Assembly (NCBI GenBank): GCA_016213735.1
Contig: JACQZU010000015.1
Span: 1-64,000, forward strand
DNA length: 64,000 nt
Direction of reading: 5' to 3'
DNA from: Acidobacteriota bacterium
GTDB lineage: Bacteria > Acidobacteriota > Holophagae > Holophagales > Holophagaceae
Within the stretch, counting starts at the first letter, position 1. The number at the start of each line of letters is the position of its first letter. Below, in pieces: positions 49,779 through 58,393 of this stretch. The position numbers and the translations under genes are program-made. Below the pieces are notes generated by a model. That model did not search any database, was not told where the DNA came from, and saw only the letters and a program-made list of their open reading frames with translations.

Positions 49779-51548
49779 TCAGATCAGGTCGATCGGGTAC
49801 TTTCCCTGGTCGACCAGGACGGTGGCGATCCGGTCGCGCAGGCGGGAGGGGGGCGTTTCGGGGGCGCGGTCCAGGGAGGCGAGTTCCTGGAGCCCCGCCT
49901 CCAGGGCCTCGCCCTCCAGCACCTCGGCGAGGAGGGCCCGGGAGGCCGTGGCGATGCGGCCCTGGGCGAAGTGGAGGTAGAGCTCGGCGCAATCGCGCGC
50001 CAGGTCCTTCCACCGGTGCCCGGCCAGGACCATGCGTTCTGCGCGCACGAGGCCGCTCTCGGCGGCGAACAGTTCCGAGGCGAGGTCCGCGATCAGGCCG
50101 AGGGCGTCCTGGTTGTCGTTCAGCTTGGCCCCCAGCAGGGCCTGGGCCTGGCCGATGGCGAGGAGAGCCTGGCGTTTGGAAGCTTCGAGGCGTCGCATCG
50201 GAGCGGCGAGGGGGCCGTCGAAGGCCGGCAGGGCTGAGCCGCGCCTGGCAGCCTCGAAGGCCGGAAGGAGGGGCAGGGCGCCGCTGGCGGCCCGCTTCAC
50301 GAGACCCCCGCCGATGATGAGGCGGTTGATCTCGTTGGTGCCCTCGAAGATCCGGTTGATGCGGCAGTCCCGGTAGATCTTCTCGGGGGGATACTCCTGG
50401 CTGAACCCGTAGCCCCCGAAGGCCTGCACCGCCTCGTCCGCCACGAAGAACAGGGCCTCCGAACCCCAGATCTTGGAGATGGAGGCTTCCAGCGAGAACT
50501 CCTCCATGGCCTCCATCTTCCGCCCGGCGGCGTCCTCCTCCTCCCAGCCGACAGAGCCCATGGCTTCGTCCATGTAGGACACCGTTCGCCAGTTGAGGGA
50601 CTCGCCCACGAAGATGCGGGCGGCCATTTCCGCCAGCTTCTGCCGGATGAGGCCGAAGCTGTTCAGGGACCGGCCGAATTGGCTGCGCTCGGCGGCGTAG
50701 CGGAGGGTGTACCCCAGCACCCGCTTGGCCATGCCCATGCAGGCGCCGCCCAGCTTGAAGCGTCCGATGGCCAGAATGCCGAAGGCCACCCGCGGACCCT
50801 TGCCGACCTGCCCCAGCAGGCGGTCTTTCGGGATTCGCACGTTGTCCAGGCTCAGGGGGCAGGTGCTGGAGCCCTTGATGCCCAGCTTGTGCTCCTCGGG
50901 ACCCACGCTGAAACCGGGATCGTTCCGCTCGACGATGAAGGCGCTGAACTTCCTGCCATCCACCTTGGCGAAGACCACGAACACGTCCGCGAAACCCGAA
51001 TTGGTGATGAACATCTTGGAGCCGTTCAACACCCACTCCTCCCCCTCGAGAACCGCCGTGGTCCGGGCTCCCATGGCATCGCTGCCGGAGCCGGATTCGG
51101 TGAGGGCGTAGGCCGCCAGCCACTCCCCGGTGGCGAGTTTGGGCAGGTACTTGCGCTTCTGTTCCGGGCTGCCGAAGTACACGAAGGGAAGGGTCCCGAT
51201 CCCGGTGTGGGCCGAGAAGCTGGTGGAGAAGGAGGACTGCTTGGCCACCTCCTCCAGAACGAGCAGGGTGCTCTTCTTGTCCAGGTCCAGCCCTTCGTAG
51301 GCCTCGGGAATCTCGATGGCGAGGAGGCCGATCTCCCCGGCCTTCCGAAGGAGATCCACGGTCAGGGGGATGTCCAGCTTCTCGATCTCGGCATCCCGGG
51401 GAAGCACCTCCCCCTCCACGAAGTCCCGGGCGGCCCGGGCGAACTCCCGGTGGTCCGCTCCGAGTTCCTCGGGGGTGAACTGGGGAAGGCTGCCGGCTGG
51501 ATGAAGGAGGAAGGCCCCTCCCCGGGCCAGCGGGATGGAGGTGCTCAT
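49779..51548 (-). CDS. Acyl-CoA dehydrogenase with C-terminal extension
   Basis: FAD enzyme forming trans-2-enoyl-CoA from acyl-CoA, passing electrons to EtfAB (encoded at 41.8-43.5 kb). At 589 aa it has the ~390-aa core plus a ~170-aa helical extension, as in VLCAD/ACAD9-type and many bacterial long-chain enzymes. The core shows GLLAIEIPEAYEGLDLD, AYALTESGSGSDAM, WVLNGSKMFITNSGFAD, AFGGYGFSQEYPPEKIYRD and the catalytic-Glu motif NRIFEGTNEINR. A GGAG lies upstream of the ATG. Monocistronic. Confidence 0.93.
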   Translation of the reverse strand: MSTSIPLARGGAFLLHPAGSLPQFTPEELGADHREFARAARDFVEGEVLPRDAEIEKLDIPLTVDLLRKAGEIGLLAIEIPEAYEGLDLDKKSTLLVLEEVAKQSSFSTSFSAHTGIGTLPFVYFGSPEQKRKYLPKLATGEWLAAYALTESGSGSDAMGARTTAVLEGEEWVLNGSKMFITNSGFADVFVVFAKVDGRKFSAFIVERNDPGFSVGPEEHKLGIKGSSTCPLSLDNVRIPKDRLLGQVGKGPRVAFGILAIGRFKLGGACMGMAKRVLGYTLRYAAERSQFGRSLNSFGLIRQKLAEMAARIFVGESLNWRTVSYMDEAMGSVGWEEEDAAGRKMEAMEEFSLEASISKIWGSEALFFVADEAVQAFGGYGFSQEYPPEKIYRDCRINRIFEGTNEINRLIIGGGLVKRAASGALPLLPAFEAARRGSALPAFDGPLAAPMRRLEASKRQALLAIGQAQALLGAKLNDNQDALGLIADLASELFAAESGLVRAERMVLAGHRWKDLARDCAELYLHFAQGRIATASRALLAEVLEGEALEAGLQELASLDRAPETPPSRLRDRIATVLVDQGKYPIDLI

Positions 51549-51728
51549 GGCGGCTCCGGCTGCTTACGACTCATGGGTCGGAAATACCAGGATGCCCGAG
51601 GCGCGACCCTTTTGTAACCCGGAGGAGACCCACGGTAGGCTGATCCCGGGTCCCGACCCGCAACCCGCAAGGGTCGCCCGATCACCAGTTCATCGAACGG
51701 GCCATGAACTCCCGGAGTTTCCAAGGCC

Positions 51729-52400
51729 ATGCAGGAGCCCATTCCAGATCCAGCCCCGTACCAGATCGAGTACGAGCGGATCCTGTCCCTCTTCGTCAAG
51801 CTGCGCTACAACCCGGTGCCGTTGAGCGAGGTGCTGGCTGAGCTGCGGGCCTGGTTCCGCGCCCACTTCCACATCCAGGAGCTGGCCATGGAAGCCGCGG
51901 GGTTTCCCGAACTCGGCGGCCACCAGGAGGAGCACCAGGCCCTGGACCGGTTGATCGGAGGTGGGTTCGGGGACGAACTCCTCTCCGCGGCGGACCATGC
52001 CCACCTGCAGACGATCATTGATCGCTACCAGCAGGCCTTCGTGGACCACATGATCGGAGCCGACCAGGCCTTCCACACCTTTGTGGAGGGCATCGGACGC
52101 GGTCCCTCGACAGGGAGCCGGGTCTCGCGCCCCCGAAAGGTGAAAGCCCCCGTCTCCGTCCCTCCGCCCCCACTGGACCCAGGGAAGGCTCCCCGGGCTC
52201 CGCGGGCCTCCAGGAAGAAGGCCCCCGAGGCTCAGGGCGCTCCCGGACGGGCGCCCAAGGTCCCCGGGAAGGCCCCCGAAGTGTCCAAGGCCTCCAGGAA
52301 ACGATCCGCGGGCGACGGCGACCCTCCCCTCGCGGACCAGGCGCCTCCCCCCCCCCGTGGAAAGAAAAAGGCCGGGTCGGGGACCCGAAAGAAGGCCTGA
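51729..52400 (+). CDS. Hemerythrin-like protein with basic histone H1-like tail
   Basis: A 223-aa protein. Residues 1-125 look like a divergent hemerythrin bundle: a ligand-like FRAHFHIQELAMEAAGFPELGGH, HQEEHQALDRLI, and QAFVDHMIGADQAFHTF with His/Asp candidates. Residues 130-223 form a low-complexity Lys/Arg/Ala/Pro tail (KAPRAPRASRKKAPEAQG, RAPKVPGKAPEVSKASRK, RGKKKAGSGTRKKA) like eukaryotic H1 tails and bacterial AlgP/HctB-type proteins. DNA or RNA binding is plausible. The RBS is weak (AAGG near the start). Confidence 0.65.
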   Translation: MQEPIPDPAPYQIEYERILSLFVKLRYNPVPLSEVLAELRAWFRAHFHIQELAMEAAGFPELGGHQEEHQALDRLIGGGFGDELLSAADHAHLQTIIDRYQQAFVDHMIGADQAFHTFVEGIGRGPSTGSRVSRPRKVKAPVSVPPPPLDPGKAPRAPRASRKKAPEAQGAPGRAPKVPGKAPEVSKASRKRSAGDGDPPLADQAPPPPRGKKKAGSGTRKKA

Positions 52401-52448
52401 CCTCCGAGGGCCGCGGAGCAACCCTCCCGGGAGATGCCAGCGGAGGGC

Positions 52449-52454
52449 TACACT
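52449..52454 (+). promoter_or_regulatory. -10-like box TACACT of the S41-like gene
   Basis: TACACT ends six bases before the ATG at 52461. It supports that start over the upstream in-frame ATG at 52434. Confidence 0.5.
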
Positions 52455-52460
52455 GAGTTG

Positions 52461-53678
52461 ATGCACGCCCGCTCCTGGTTGACCCTCCTCACCCTGCCTC
52501 TGGTGGCCGGGCTCAGCGTTCCGATGGTCGTGCGGGATTCCCCCCCGGCCAGGTCCGAAGCCCCTCCAACTCCCCAGGACCCCTTGGCGGAATTGGCCGA
52601 CGTCCAGGATGTCCTGGCCCTGATCCGGGACAACTACGTGGATGCTCCGGACCTCACGCGGGTCGTGGGTGGTGGCATTCAGGCAGCCCTGGAGCGGGCC
52701 CATCCCCTGAACGCCTTCCTCACCCCGGAGGATCTCCGGCTCCCGGACCCCGGCCCTGCCGAGACCGGCCTCAAGGTCGTGAAACGCGGCATCTACGCGC
52801 AGGTCCTGGCCGTGCGCCCCGGAAGCCCCGCCGCGGAGGCGGGAATCCTCCCAGGGGATGTGATCCGCAGGATCGACGGGCAGAGCCTCGGGGGCATGAG
52901 CGCCTGGGCCCTTGAACGCGCCCTTCGCGGTCAGGAGGGCTCCGAGATCGCACTCACGCGGTTTTCCAGCGCCAGCGGGGATGTCCGGAAATGCACCCTG
53001 AAGCGCGCGGTCCTGGCCCCCGGCGCCGTGACCCTTCTCTCGGACAAGAGCGCCTTCCTCTTGGCTCTTCCCGATCTGGGCATCGGGCGGGGAGAGGAGC
53101 TGAAAAAACTGCTCCAGGGCCTGGACCGGCAGTTCCCCCTGGTCCTGGACCTCCGGAACTGTGTGGGCGGACTGCCCTCCGAAGCGGCCCGGGTGGCCGC
53201 TTTCTTCCTGAAATCCGGACCCTTCGCCACGCTCCAGGAGGCGGGGAAGCCCGAATCGGTGCTGCCCCTTGTCTCCGATCCCCTGCCGCCCTTCGCGAAG
53301 GTGGCCCTCCTGCAGGGCCCAGGCACCATCGGTGCGGCCGAACTGTTGGCGGCCGCCGCCAAGAAGCAAGGCCTTCCCACCTTCGGGGAGCGGACCGCGG
53401 CCATGGCGCTGGAGCGGAGCCGTTTCCCGTTGAAACAGGGGGGGGCCATCGAATTGGTGAACCGGCGCTGGGTCGGGGCAGGCGGAGAAAAACTCGACCG
53501 CCAGGGCGTGGGACCCCAGCACCCGTTGAGGAACCTGAAACCCGAGGAGGATCCTTTGCCTCGGATCCTCCAGATCCTCTCCAGGCCCCCCGCCGAGACA
53601 CCCATCGTGAAAGCCGAGACCCACAAGCACGCACGGCGATTGGACCCGCCGGGGAGCACCGCCCTCGGGGCGGCCTGA
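52461..53678 (+). CDS. S41 peptidase homologue (CtpA-like) lacking catalytic residues
   Basis: A 405-aa exported protein related to C-terminal processing proteases. Signal segment SWLTLLTLPLVAGLSV, then helical VLALIRDNYVD, a PDZ domain (about 95-175; VLAVRPGSPAAEAGILPGDVI, RIDGQSLGGMSAWALER) and a protease-core remnant VLDLRNCVGGLPSEAARVA. The nucleophile block SASAxE reads TIGAAE (Gly291 for Ser) and the lysine of TFGKG reads TFGER (Glu310), with about six residues missing between them. It is probably an inactive scaffold or regulator. It lies 3 bp before a YibQ-type gene, an arrangement common for active S41 proteases. Confidence 0.8.
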   Translation: MHARSWLTLLTLPLVAGLSVPMVVRDSPPARSEAPPTPQDPLAELADVQDVLALIRDNYVDAPDLTRVVGGGIQAALERAHPLNAFLTPEDLRLPDPGPAETGLKVVKRGIYAQVLAVRPGSPAAEAGILPGDVIRRIDGQSLGGMSAWALERALRGQEGSEIALTRFSSASGDVRKCTLKRAVLAPGAVTLLSDKSAFLLALPDLGIGRGEELKKLLQGLDRQFPLVLDLRNCVGGLPSEAARVAAFFLKSGPFATLQEAGKPESVLPLVSDPLPPFAKVALLQGPGTIGAAELLAAAAKKQGLPTFGERTAAMALERSRFPLKQGGAIELVNRRWVGAGGEKLDRQGVGPQHPLRNLKPEEDPLPRILQILSRPPAETPIVKAETHKHARRLDPPGSTALGAA

Positions 53679-53681
53679 ACC

Positions 53682-54602
53682 ATGGCGGGTGCGCGCAGGG
53701 GCCGGGGACCGGGGACCCCCGCCCTCCTGTTCCTGGCGGCGCTGCTCCTGGCCCTGGGATTCGGGGCGGGTGTCCTGCTCAGCCAGCAGGGTTGCGAACG
53801 CCGGCCAGCGCCCGTCCGAACCCGGGAACTTCCACCGTCCCCCAGGGCGCCCACCACCCCGGCCTACGAGGAGCCCGCTCCGAGAGATACCCCTCCTCCC
53901 CCCGTTCCTGGACCCAGGCTCGGACCTCCTCGGGAGGGGTCCCGGCTCCCGGGGGTGGCCCTGATCATCGACGACCTCGGTTACGCCCCGCCCGAACTGG
54001 TGATCCGCCTCTGCGCCCAGCCCCATCCCTTCACCGTGGCCGTGCTGCCCTACCTGGAACACACCCGGGAAAGTGCCACCATCGCCCATGACCGGGGAAA
54101 AGAGGTGATCCTGCATCTGCCCATGGAGGGGTCCCCCGGCGCCAACCCAGGCCAGGATGCCCTTCGACTCGAGCAGGGGGAGGCCGAACTCCGGGGACTG
54201 GTGCGCAAGGCCCTGGCGGAGGTCCCCTTCCGTTCCGGCGTGAACAACCACATGGGTTCAAGACTCACCGCGGACCGGATGCGCATGAGGTGGGTGATGG
54301 ATGAATTGAAATCCCGACGTCTCTTCTTCGTGGACAGCCGGACCACCAAGGACACCGTGGCCCTGGAGGTGGCGCGGGAAGTCGGGGTCCCCGCCACCCA
54401 GCGCCAGGTCTTCCTGGACGACGACAAGGCCTTCGCGGAGATGGAAAAGCAGTGGGAACGCGCCCTGGCCCTTGCCCGGAGGGACGGGGAGGTGGTGGTG
54501 ATCGGCCACATCTATCCCGAGACGGTGGAGGCCCTCGAAAAACTGCTCCCACGGGCCAAGGGGGAATTCCGTTTTGTCCGGGTCGGGGAACTGGCGCGGT
54601 GA
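53682..54602 (+). CDS. Divergent polysaccharide deacetylase (YibQ family)
   Basis: A 306-aa envelope protein. N-terminal membrane anchor (ALLFLAALLLALGFGAGVLL), Pro-rich linker (about 45-85), then the deacetylase-like NodB-fold domain: ALIIDDLGYAPPELVIR, FTVAVLPYLEHTRE, VILHLPMEGSPGANPG, SGVNNHMGSRLTADR and VVIGHIYPETVEAL. The Asp pair and His residues of the family are present. YibQ proteins occur next to S41 proteases or EnvC and are tied to peptidoglycan turnover. The stop overlaps the next start (GTGA). Confidence 0.88.
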   Translation: MAGARRGRGPGTPALLFLAALLLALGFGAGVLLSQQGCERRPAPVRTRELPPSPRAPTTPAYEEPAPRDTPPPPVPGPRLGPPREGSRLPGVALIIDDLGYAPPELVIRLCAQPHPFTVAVLPYLEHTRESATIAHDRGKEVILHLPMEGSPGANPGQDALRLEQGEAELRGLVRKALAEVPFRSGVNNHMGSRLTADRMRMRWVMDELKSRRLFFVDSRTTKDTVALEVAREVGVPATQRQVFLDDDKAFAEMEKQWERALALARRDGEVVVIGHIYPETVEALEKLLPRAKGEFRFVRVGELAR

Positions 54603-55372
54603 GGGCCCTCCTTCTGGCCCTGGCTGCGCCCCTGCTGGCGGCCTCCCCATGGAATCCAGAGGCCGTGAAGCGTGCCATGGGGGGACGGGAGCACCTGCTC
54701 CTGATCCAGTCGGGTTCCACGGTCCACCGGATGGGGAGCCTGGACCCCCGTAGGCCCCTTCTGCCCTGTTCCACCTACAAGCTTCCCCACGCCCTGATCG
54801 CCCTGGAGCGCGGGATCCTTCCCCCCGGGGCCGACCACCGCACCTGTCAGCCCAGGGAATGCCATTCCTCCCACGGGAAACTGGGCCTCGAGGCAGCCAT
54901 CGGACAGTCCTGCGTGAGCTTCTTCCGACAACTCGCCCGGGAACTGGGGCCGGCGTCGGAACTGGAGGGAATGCGCCGCCTGGGCTATCCCTTCACCGGC
55001 CGTCCCGTGCCTTCGGACGCCTTCTGGCTGGCCGGCGGGGAGCTCCGGATCACGCCTCAGGGCCAGTTGGACTGGATCCGGCGCTTCTACTCCGAAGCCC
55101 TTCCAGTGGACCCCGCCCACTTGGACCGGGTGAGGAAGGCGACCCTCCGCGCGGAAGAACCCGGGTTCGTGCTGTGGGGGAAGACGGGGTCCACGGGACC
55201 GAAGCTCTCCGGGACTCCGTACGGTTGGTTTGTGGGAAAGGTCGCCTGGCGGGACGGCCGAACGGAATTCGTGGTGCTGCTCGTGCAGGGAAGGGGAAAC
55301 GCGCTCCTTGGTCCGGAGGCCCAGCAGCGCCTCCTGGATCTTCTCAGGTCTGCGCCGGGCAACGCCGGCTGA
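54599..55372 (+). CDS. Class D beta-lactamase-like / penicillin-interactive protein
   Basis: A 257-aa exported serine enzyme. Signal peptide ALLLALAAPLLAAS, then all class D landmarks: the S-x-x-K motif PCSTYKLPHALIALERG (Ser58, Lys61), S-x-V as SCV (104-106), FWLAGGELRITPQGQLDW, WGKTGSTG (KTG 195-197) and YGWFVGKV. These match OXA enzymes, and the Lys61 context would allow carbamylation. It has four cysteines in the mature part. It may be a chromosomal oxacillinase, but position in an operon with wall-related genes also allows a peptidoglycan role. GTG start, 4-bp overlap with the deacetylase gene. Confidence 0.8.
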   Translation: MRALLLALAAPLLAASPWNPEAVKRAMGGREHLLLIQSGSTVHRMGSLDPRRPLLPCSTYKLPHALIALERGILPPGADHRTCQPRECHSSHGKLGLEAAIGQSCVSFFRQLARELGPASELEGMRRLGYPFTGRPVPSDAFWLAGGELRITPQGQLDWIRRFYSEALPVDPAHLDRVRKATLRAEEPGFVLWGKTGSTGPKLSGTPYGWFVGKVAWRDGRTEFVVLLVQGRGNALLGPEAQQRLLDLLRSAPGNAG

Positions 55373-55811
55373 TGTGGACGGTCTTTTCCACCTCCGCGTG
55401 GACCGTGCCCTCCGCGTCGGACAGGAGAACCCGGTAATTCCGGTCCACCTTTGGCTCGGTGAGAAGGGCCTCCTGAACCGCAGCCAGTTCCCCATCGTCC
55501 AGGGTGAAGGTGGCGTGGAGGACCCCCCTCCCGGGTTTCCGGAAGCGGATCGTGGCGGCCTTGTCCCAGACCGTGTACTCGGGCCCCAGGCGGTGGATCA
55601 GCATGAGCATGAAGAAGGGATCCACGGCCCCGTACAGGCTGCCGCCGAAGATGGAACCCACGTAATTCCGGGTCCGCCAATTCAGGGGAAGGCGGACCCG
55701 GATCTCGCTCCAGTCCGCGGCGATGTGGGTCACCCGGCCGCCGGTCCCCCGGTAGCAGGGCCAAAGGTTCATCAGCCAGCGGAAGGCCCGGGGGCCGAGG
55801 CGTCCCTTCAT
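55344..55811 (-). CDS. DUF4442 hotdog-fold thioesterase-like protein
   Basis: A 155-aa hotdog-fold protein of the DUF4442 family: RAFRWLMNLWPCYRGTGGRV, VRLPLNWRTRNYVGSIFGG, SLYGAVDPFFMLMLIHRLG and WDKAATIRFRKPGRG. The family is related to acyl-CoA thioesterases; substrate unknown. Its end overlaps the convergent beta-lactamase-like gene by 29 bp. It lies 13 bp downstream of glpX on the same strand, so they may be co-transcribed. Confidence 0.8.
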   Translation of the reverse strand: MKGRLGPRAFRWLMNLWPCYRGTGGRVTHIAADWSEIRVRLPLNWRTRNYVGSIFGGSLYGAVDPFFMLMLIHRLGPEYTVWDKAATIRFRKPGRGVLHATFTLDDGELAAVQEALLTEPKVDRNYRVLLSDAEGTVHAEVEKTVHISRRCPAQT

Positions 55812-55824
55812 GGTGCGGGCGGGG

Positions 55825-56799
55825 TCAGAAGCGCACCGTCACCTGCTCGCCGGCGGTGACGAGCACCGTATCGACGAAGCGGATCATCCTGCTGGCGTGG
55901 GTGAGAAGGAGCGTGCTGGTCCGGATGCCGTGGCCGAACATGCGCACACCCTCCAGGAGGTTCCCCTTGGTGACCCCGCAGGCGGCGAAGACGATGTGGT
56001 TCCCCGGAGCCAGGTCCTCGGTGAAGTAGATGCGGCCGAAGTCCACCCCCATGGCCTCGGCCTTTTCCCGGGTGGCGGTGTTGGTGTCGACCTTCAGACG
56101 CCCCTGGATCTCCCCGTTGAGGCACTTGAGGGCCGCGGCGCTCAGGACCCCCTCCGGGGCCCCCCCAGTGCCCATCACGGCGTGGACATTGGTTCCGCTC
56201 ACCGCAGCCGCGATGGCCGCGCTCAGGTCTCCGTCCCCGATCAGCTGGATGCGGGCTCCGGCCTTCCGGATGTCGCCGATCAGGGTCTCGTGCCGGGGGC
56301 GGTCCAGGACCACCACGGTGATCTCGCTGACCCGGCGGTCCAGCGCCCTGGCGATGGCCTGGAGGTTCTCACCCACGGGGGCATCCAGGCTGACCTTCCC
56401 CTTCGCCGCAGGGCCCACCACCAACTTCTCCATGTAGAGGTCCGGGGCGTAAAGCAGCCCACCTCGCTCCGAGGCGGCCATCACCGCGATGGCATTGGGG
56501 GCTCCGGTGGCGCAGAGGTTGGTGCCCTCAAGGGGGTCCACCGCGATGTCCACTTGAAGATGCCCGGGCCCCATGCCCACCTTCTCACCGATGTAGAGCA
56601 TGGGGGCTTCGTCGCGCTCACCTTCCCCGATGACGATGGTCCCATCCATCGGGACGCTCTCCATGGCCCGGCGCATGGCTTCCACCGCGAGGAAATCGCT
56701 GTGCTTCCGGTCCCCGTGGCCGATGCTGGTGGAGCAAGCGATGGCCGCCGTCTCCACCACACGCAGGAAATCCTCGGACAAGGTCTGCTCGATGTTCAT
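55825..56799 (-). CDS. glpX: Fructose-1,6-bisphosphatase, class II (GlpX)
   Basis: Gluconeogenic hydrolysis of fructose 1,6-bisphosphate (possibly also sedoheptulose bisphosphate). The 324-aa protein has [55 protein letters not shown] (the metal site DPLEGT), [13 protein letters not shown] and [31 protein letters not shown] box about 25 nt upstream (56823-56828, minus) is a candidate -10. Together with ppdK it supports gluconeogenic metabolism. Confidence 0.96.
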   Translation of the reverse strand: MNIEQTLSEDFLRVVETAAIACSTSIGHGDRKHSDFLAVEAMRRAMESVPMDGTIVIGEGERDEAPMLYIGEKVGMGPGHLQVDIAVDPLEGTNLCATGAPNAIAVMAASERGGLLYAPDLYMEKLVVGPAAKGKVSLDAPVGENLQAIARALDRRVSEITVVVLDRPRHETLIGDIRKAGARIQLIGDGDLSAAIAAAVSGTNVHAVMGTGGAPEGVLSAAALKCLNGEIQGRLKVDTNTATREKAEAMGVDFGRIYFTEDLAPGNHIVFAACGVTKGNLLEGVRMFGHGIRTSTLLLTHASRMIRFVDTVLVTAGEQVTVRF

Positions 56800-57017
56800 C
56801 GCGGCTCCACGGAGACCCTGAGATTCTAGTCCTCGCCCCCCCCCGACTCCAGCGGCCTCTGTCCCGGGGATTCCACGGGGGAAGATCGGAGGAATGGAGG
56901 CTTCGGGGGGTCGGAGGACCCGGGCATGGCCGGGAGACGGAGGGGGTGCGGGTGGGCCGCCGGGGTGCCAGGTCGGGGGGCTGAGGGGCTGGAGGCGCCC
57001 CTCTCCCTTTCCGAGGA
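56800..57017. other. G-rich intergenic tract
   Basis: 218 bp between glpX and cutA (both minus strand). From about 56906 to 57000 the plus strand is very G-rich, with many runs of three to six G. A short open frame crosses it but has no RBS and looks non-coding. The glpX -10 candidate is at its left end. Confidence 0.5.
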
Positions 57018-57350
57018 TTAGGCCGAGGCGCGCTGGCGGACGCTTCCCCGGATCCAGTCGAGGAAGGGCTCGCTGCCCTGGCTCACGGGGAACATGAGGA
57101 TCTCCGGGATTTCGTAGGTGTGCAGGTCCGTGATGATCTCCGAGACCTTCGGGAACATTTCCGAGGTGGTCTTGATCATCAGCATGACTTCCTCGTCGAG
57201 CTGCGTTTCCCCCTTGAAGAAGTAGTAGCTCTTGATCGAGGGAAGGATGTTCACGCAGGCGGCGAAGCCCTGATCCACGAGGGAGGCCGCGATGGTGAGG
57301 GCCGTCTCCTCGCTTCCACAGGTGGTGACGATGAGGCAGGTATCAGTCAT
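57018..57350 (-). CDS. cutA: CutA1 divalent-ion tolerance protein
   Basis: A 110-aa trimeric PII-like protein named for copper tolerance; its exact biochemical role is unsettled. It has the family blocks [41 protein letters not shown] (CVN...Y.WxG), [35 protein letters not shown] and a C-terminal FLDWI. Monocistronic. Confidence 0.95.
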   Translation of the reverse strand: MTDTCLIVTTCGSEETALTIAASLVDQGFAACVNILPSIKSYYFFKGETQLDEEVMLMIKTTSEMFPKVSEIITDLHTYEIPEILMFPVSQGSEPFLDWIRGSVRQRASA

Positions 57351-57435
57351 GAGGCACCGCGGCCCGGGGGCATTCCCGGGACGGGACAGTTTGGCACGGA
57401 TTGACCCCGGGTCCGAAGGCCTCGACAGAATGGCG

Positions 57436-58227
57436 TCATGAGGCTTCCGGAAGCATCCGGGCCATCATCACCGCCCCGGCGGCGGCGACGTTGAGGGAGC
57501 CGATCCGGGGGGAAACCGGAATCCTGACCCGCCGGTCGCTCACCCGGAGGCAGGGTTCCGGGAGTCCGGCCCCTTCCGGCCCCAGCATGAGGGCGCTGCG
57601 CGGGGAGGGCCGCCAGGCCCGGAAGTCCTCGGTGCCCGCCGGATCCGCCGCCACCACCTCTCCCCCTCGTTTGCGCCACCGGCCGAGGAGGTCCACAGGA
57701 TCCTCGCTGCGGTGGCAGGGGACGAGAAAGGCGCCTCCCATGGACACGCGAACCGTCCGGCGGTGGAAGAGAGGGGGGCCCTTGCCGAGCAACACCGCCT
57801 CCAGTCCCAGGGCGCCCGCCGATCGAAGCAGAAGCCCGAGATTCTCGAGGTCGTCCACGTGGGGCAGCACGAGCAGGCGGGAGGCCTGCAGGATCTTCTG
57901 TTCGGGGCAGGGAGGTGGCTGGAACGCGCAGGCCAGGAGCCCCCGGTGGAAGGGGTAGCCCACGATCTCCCGGACCTCTTCTTCCGGGCGTATCAGGAGG
58001 GGGATGCCGGCTGCCAGCCGAGGCCGGAGGCGCTCCCCGTGGGAGGGGGTGGCCAGGATCGAATGGATCTCCAGGCGCCCCTCCAGTGCCTCGGACAGGG
58101 CCCGCTCGACGAGAATGGCCCCTTCGCAGATGAAGGCCGGCCTGTCCTCGACGATCAGGTCCCCGCCGGAGCTTCGAAGCCCGGAGAAGGGCGAAAGGAA
58201 AGTCCCGGGGTCCACAGGTTGGTCCAT
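57436..58227 (-). CDS. SpoU/TrmH-family RNA 2'-O-methyltransferase
   Basis: A 263-aa SPOUT methyltransferase acting on rRNA or tRNA ribose. An N-terminal substrate-binding part (EDRPAFICEGAILVERAL, PFHRGLLACAFQ) precedes the knotted SAM domain with its three motifs: LPHVDDLENLGLLLRSAGALG (Asn, Arg), LMLGPEGAGLPE and VRIPVSPRIGSLNVAAAG. The exact target nucleotide is not predictable. The start at 58227 has AAGG 9 nt and GGAGG 2 nt upstream; an upstream frame extension has none. It is divergent from the DAHP synthase gene. Confidence 0.87.
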   Translation of the reverse strand: MDQPVDPGTFLSPFSGLRSSGGDLIVEDRPAFICEGAILVERALSEALEGRLEIHSILATPSHGERLRPRLAAGIPLLIRPEEEVREIVGYPFHRGLLACAFQPPPCPEQKILQASRLLVLPHVDDLENLGLLLRSAGALGLEAVLLGKGPPLFHRRTVRVSMGGAFLVPCHRSEDPVDLLGRWRKRGGEVVAADPAGTEDFRAWRPSPRSALMLGPEGAGLPEPCLRVSDRRVRIPVSPRIGSLNVAAAGAVMMARMLPEAS

Positions 58228-58393
58228 CCCCTCCATCCTTCCACGAGTCGGGGCCCCCCGCGCTTCGGCGGATCCACCCACGGCTCGGATCGGGGAGAAT
58301 GGCCTTGTGGCCGCCCCCCGGTCCGGATCCCCGGCAAGTCGGAGGGAATCGGGCACGGCCCCCACTCCATGAGACGGGACAACGGAGCTCCCC

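Noticed and set aside
56894-57097. A 67-codon open frame in the glpX-cutA gap
   Set aside because: No RBS, extreme Gly/Arg content from G-runs and overlap with cutA; most likely non-coding.
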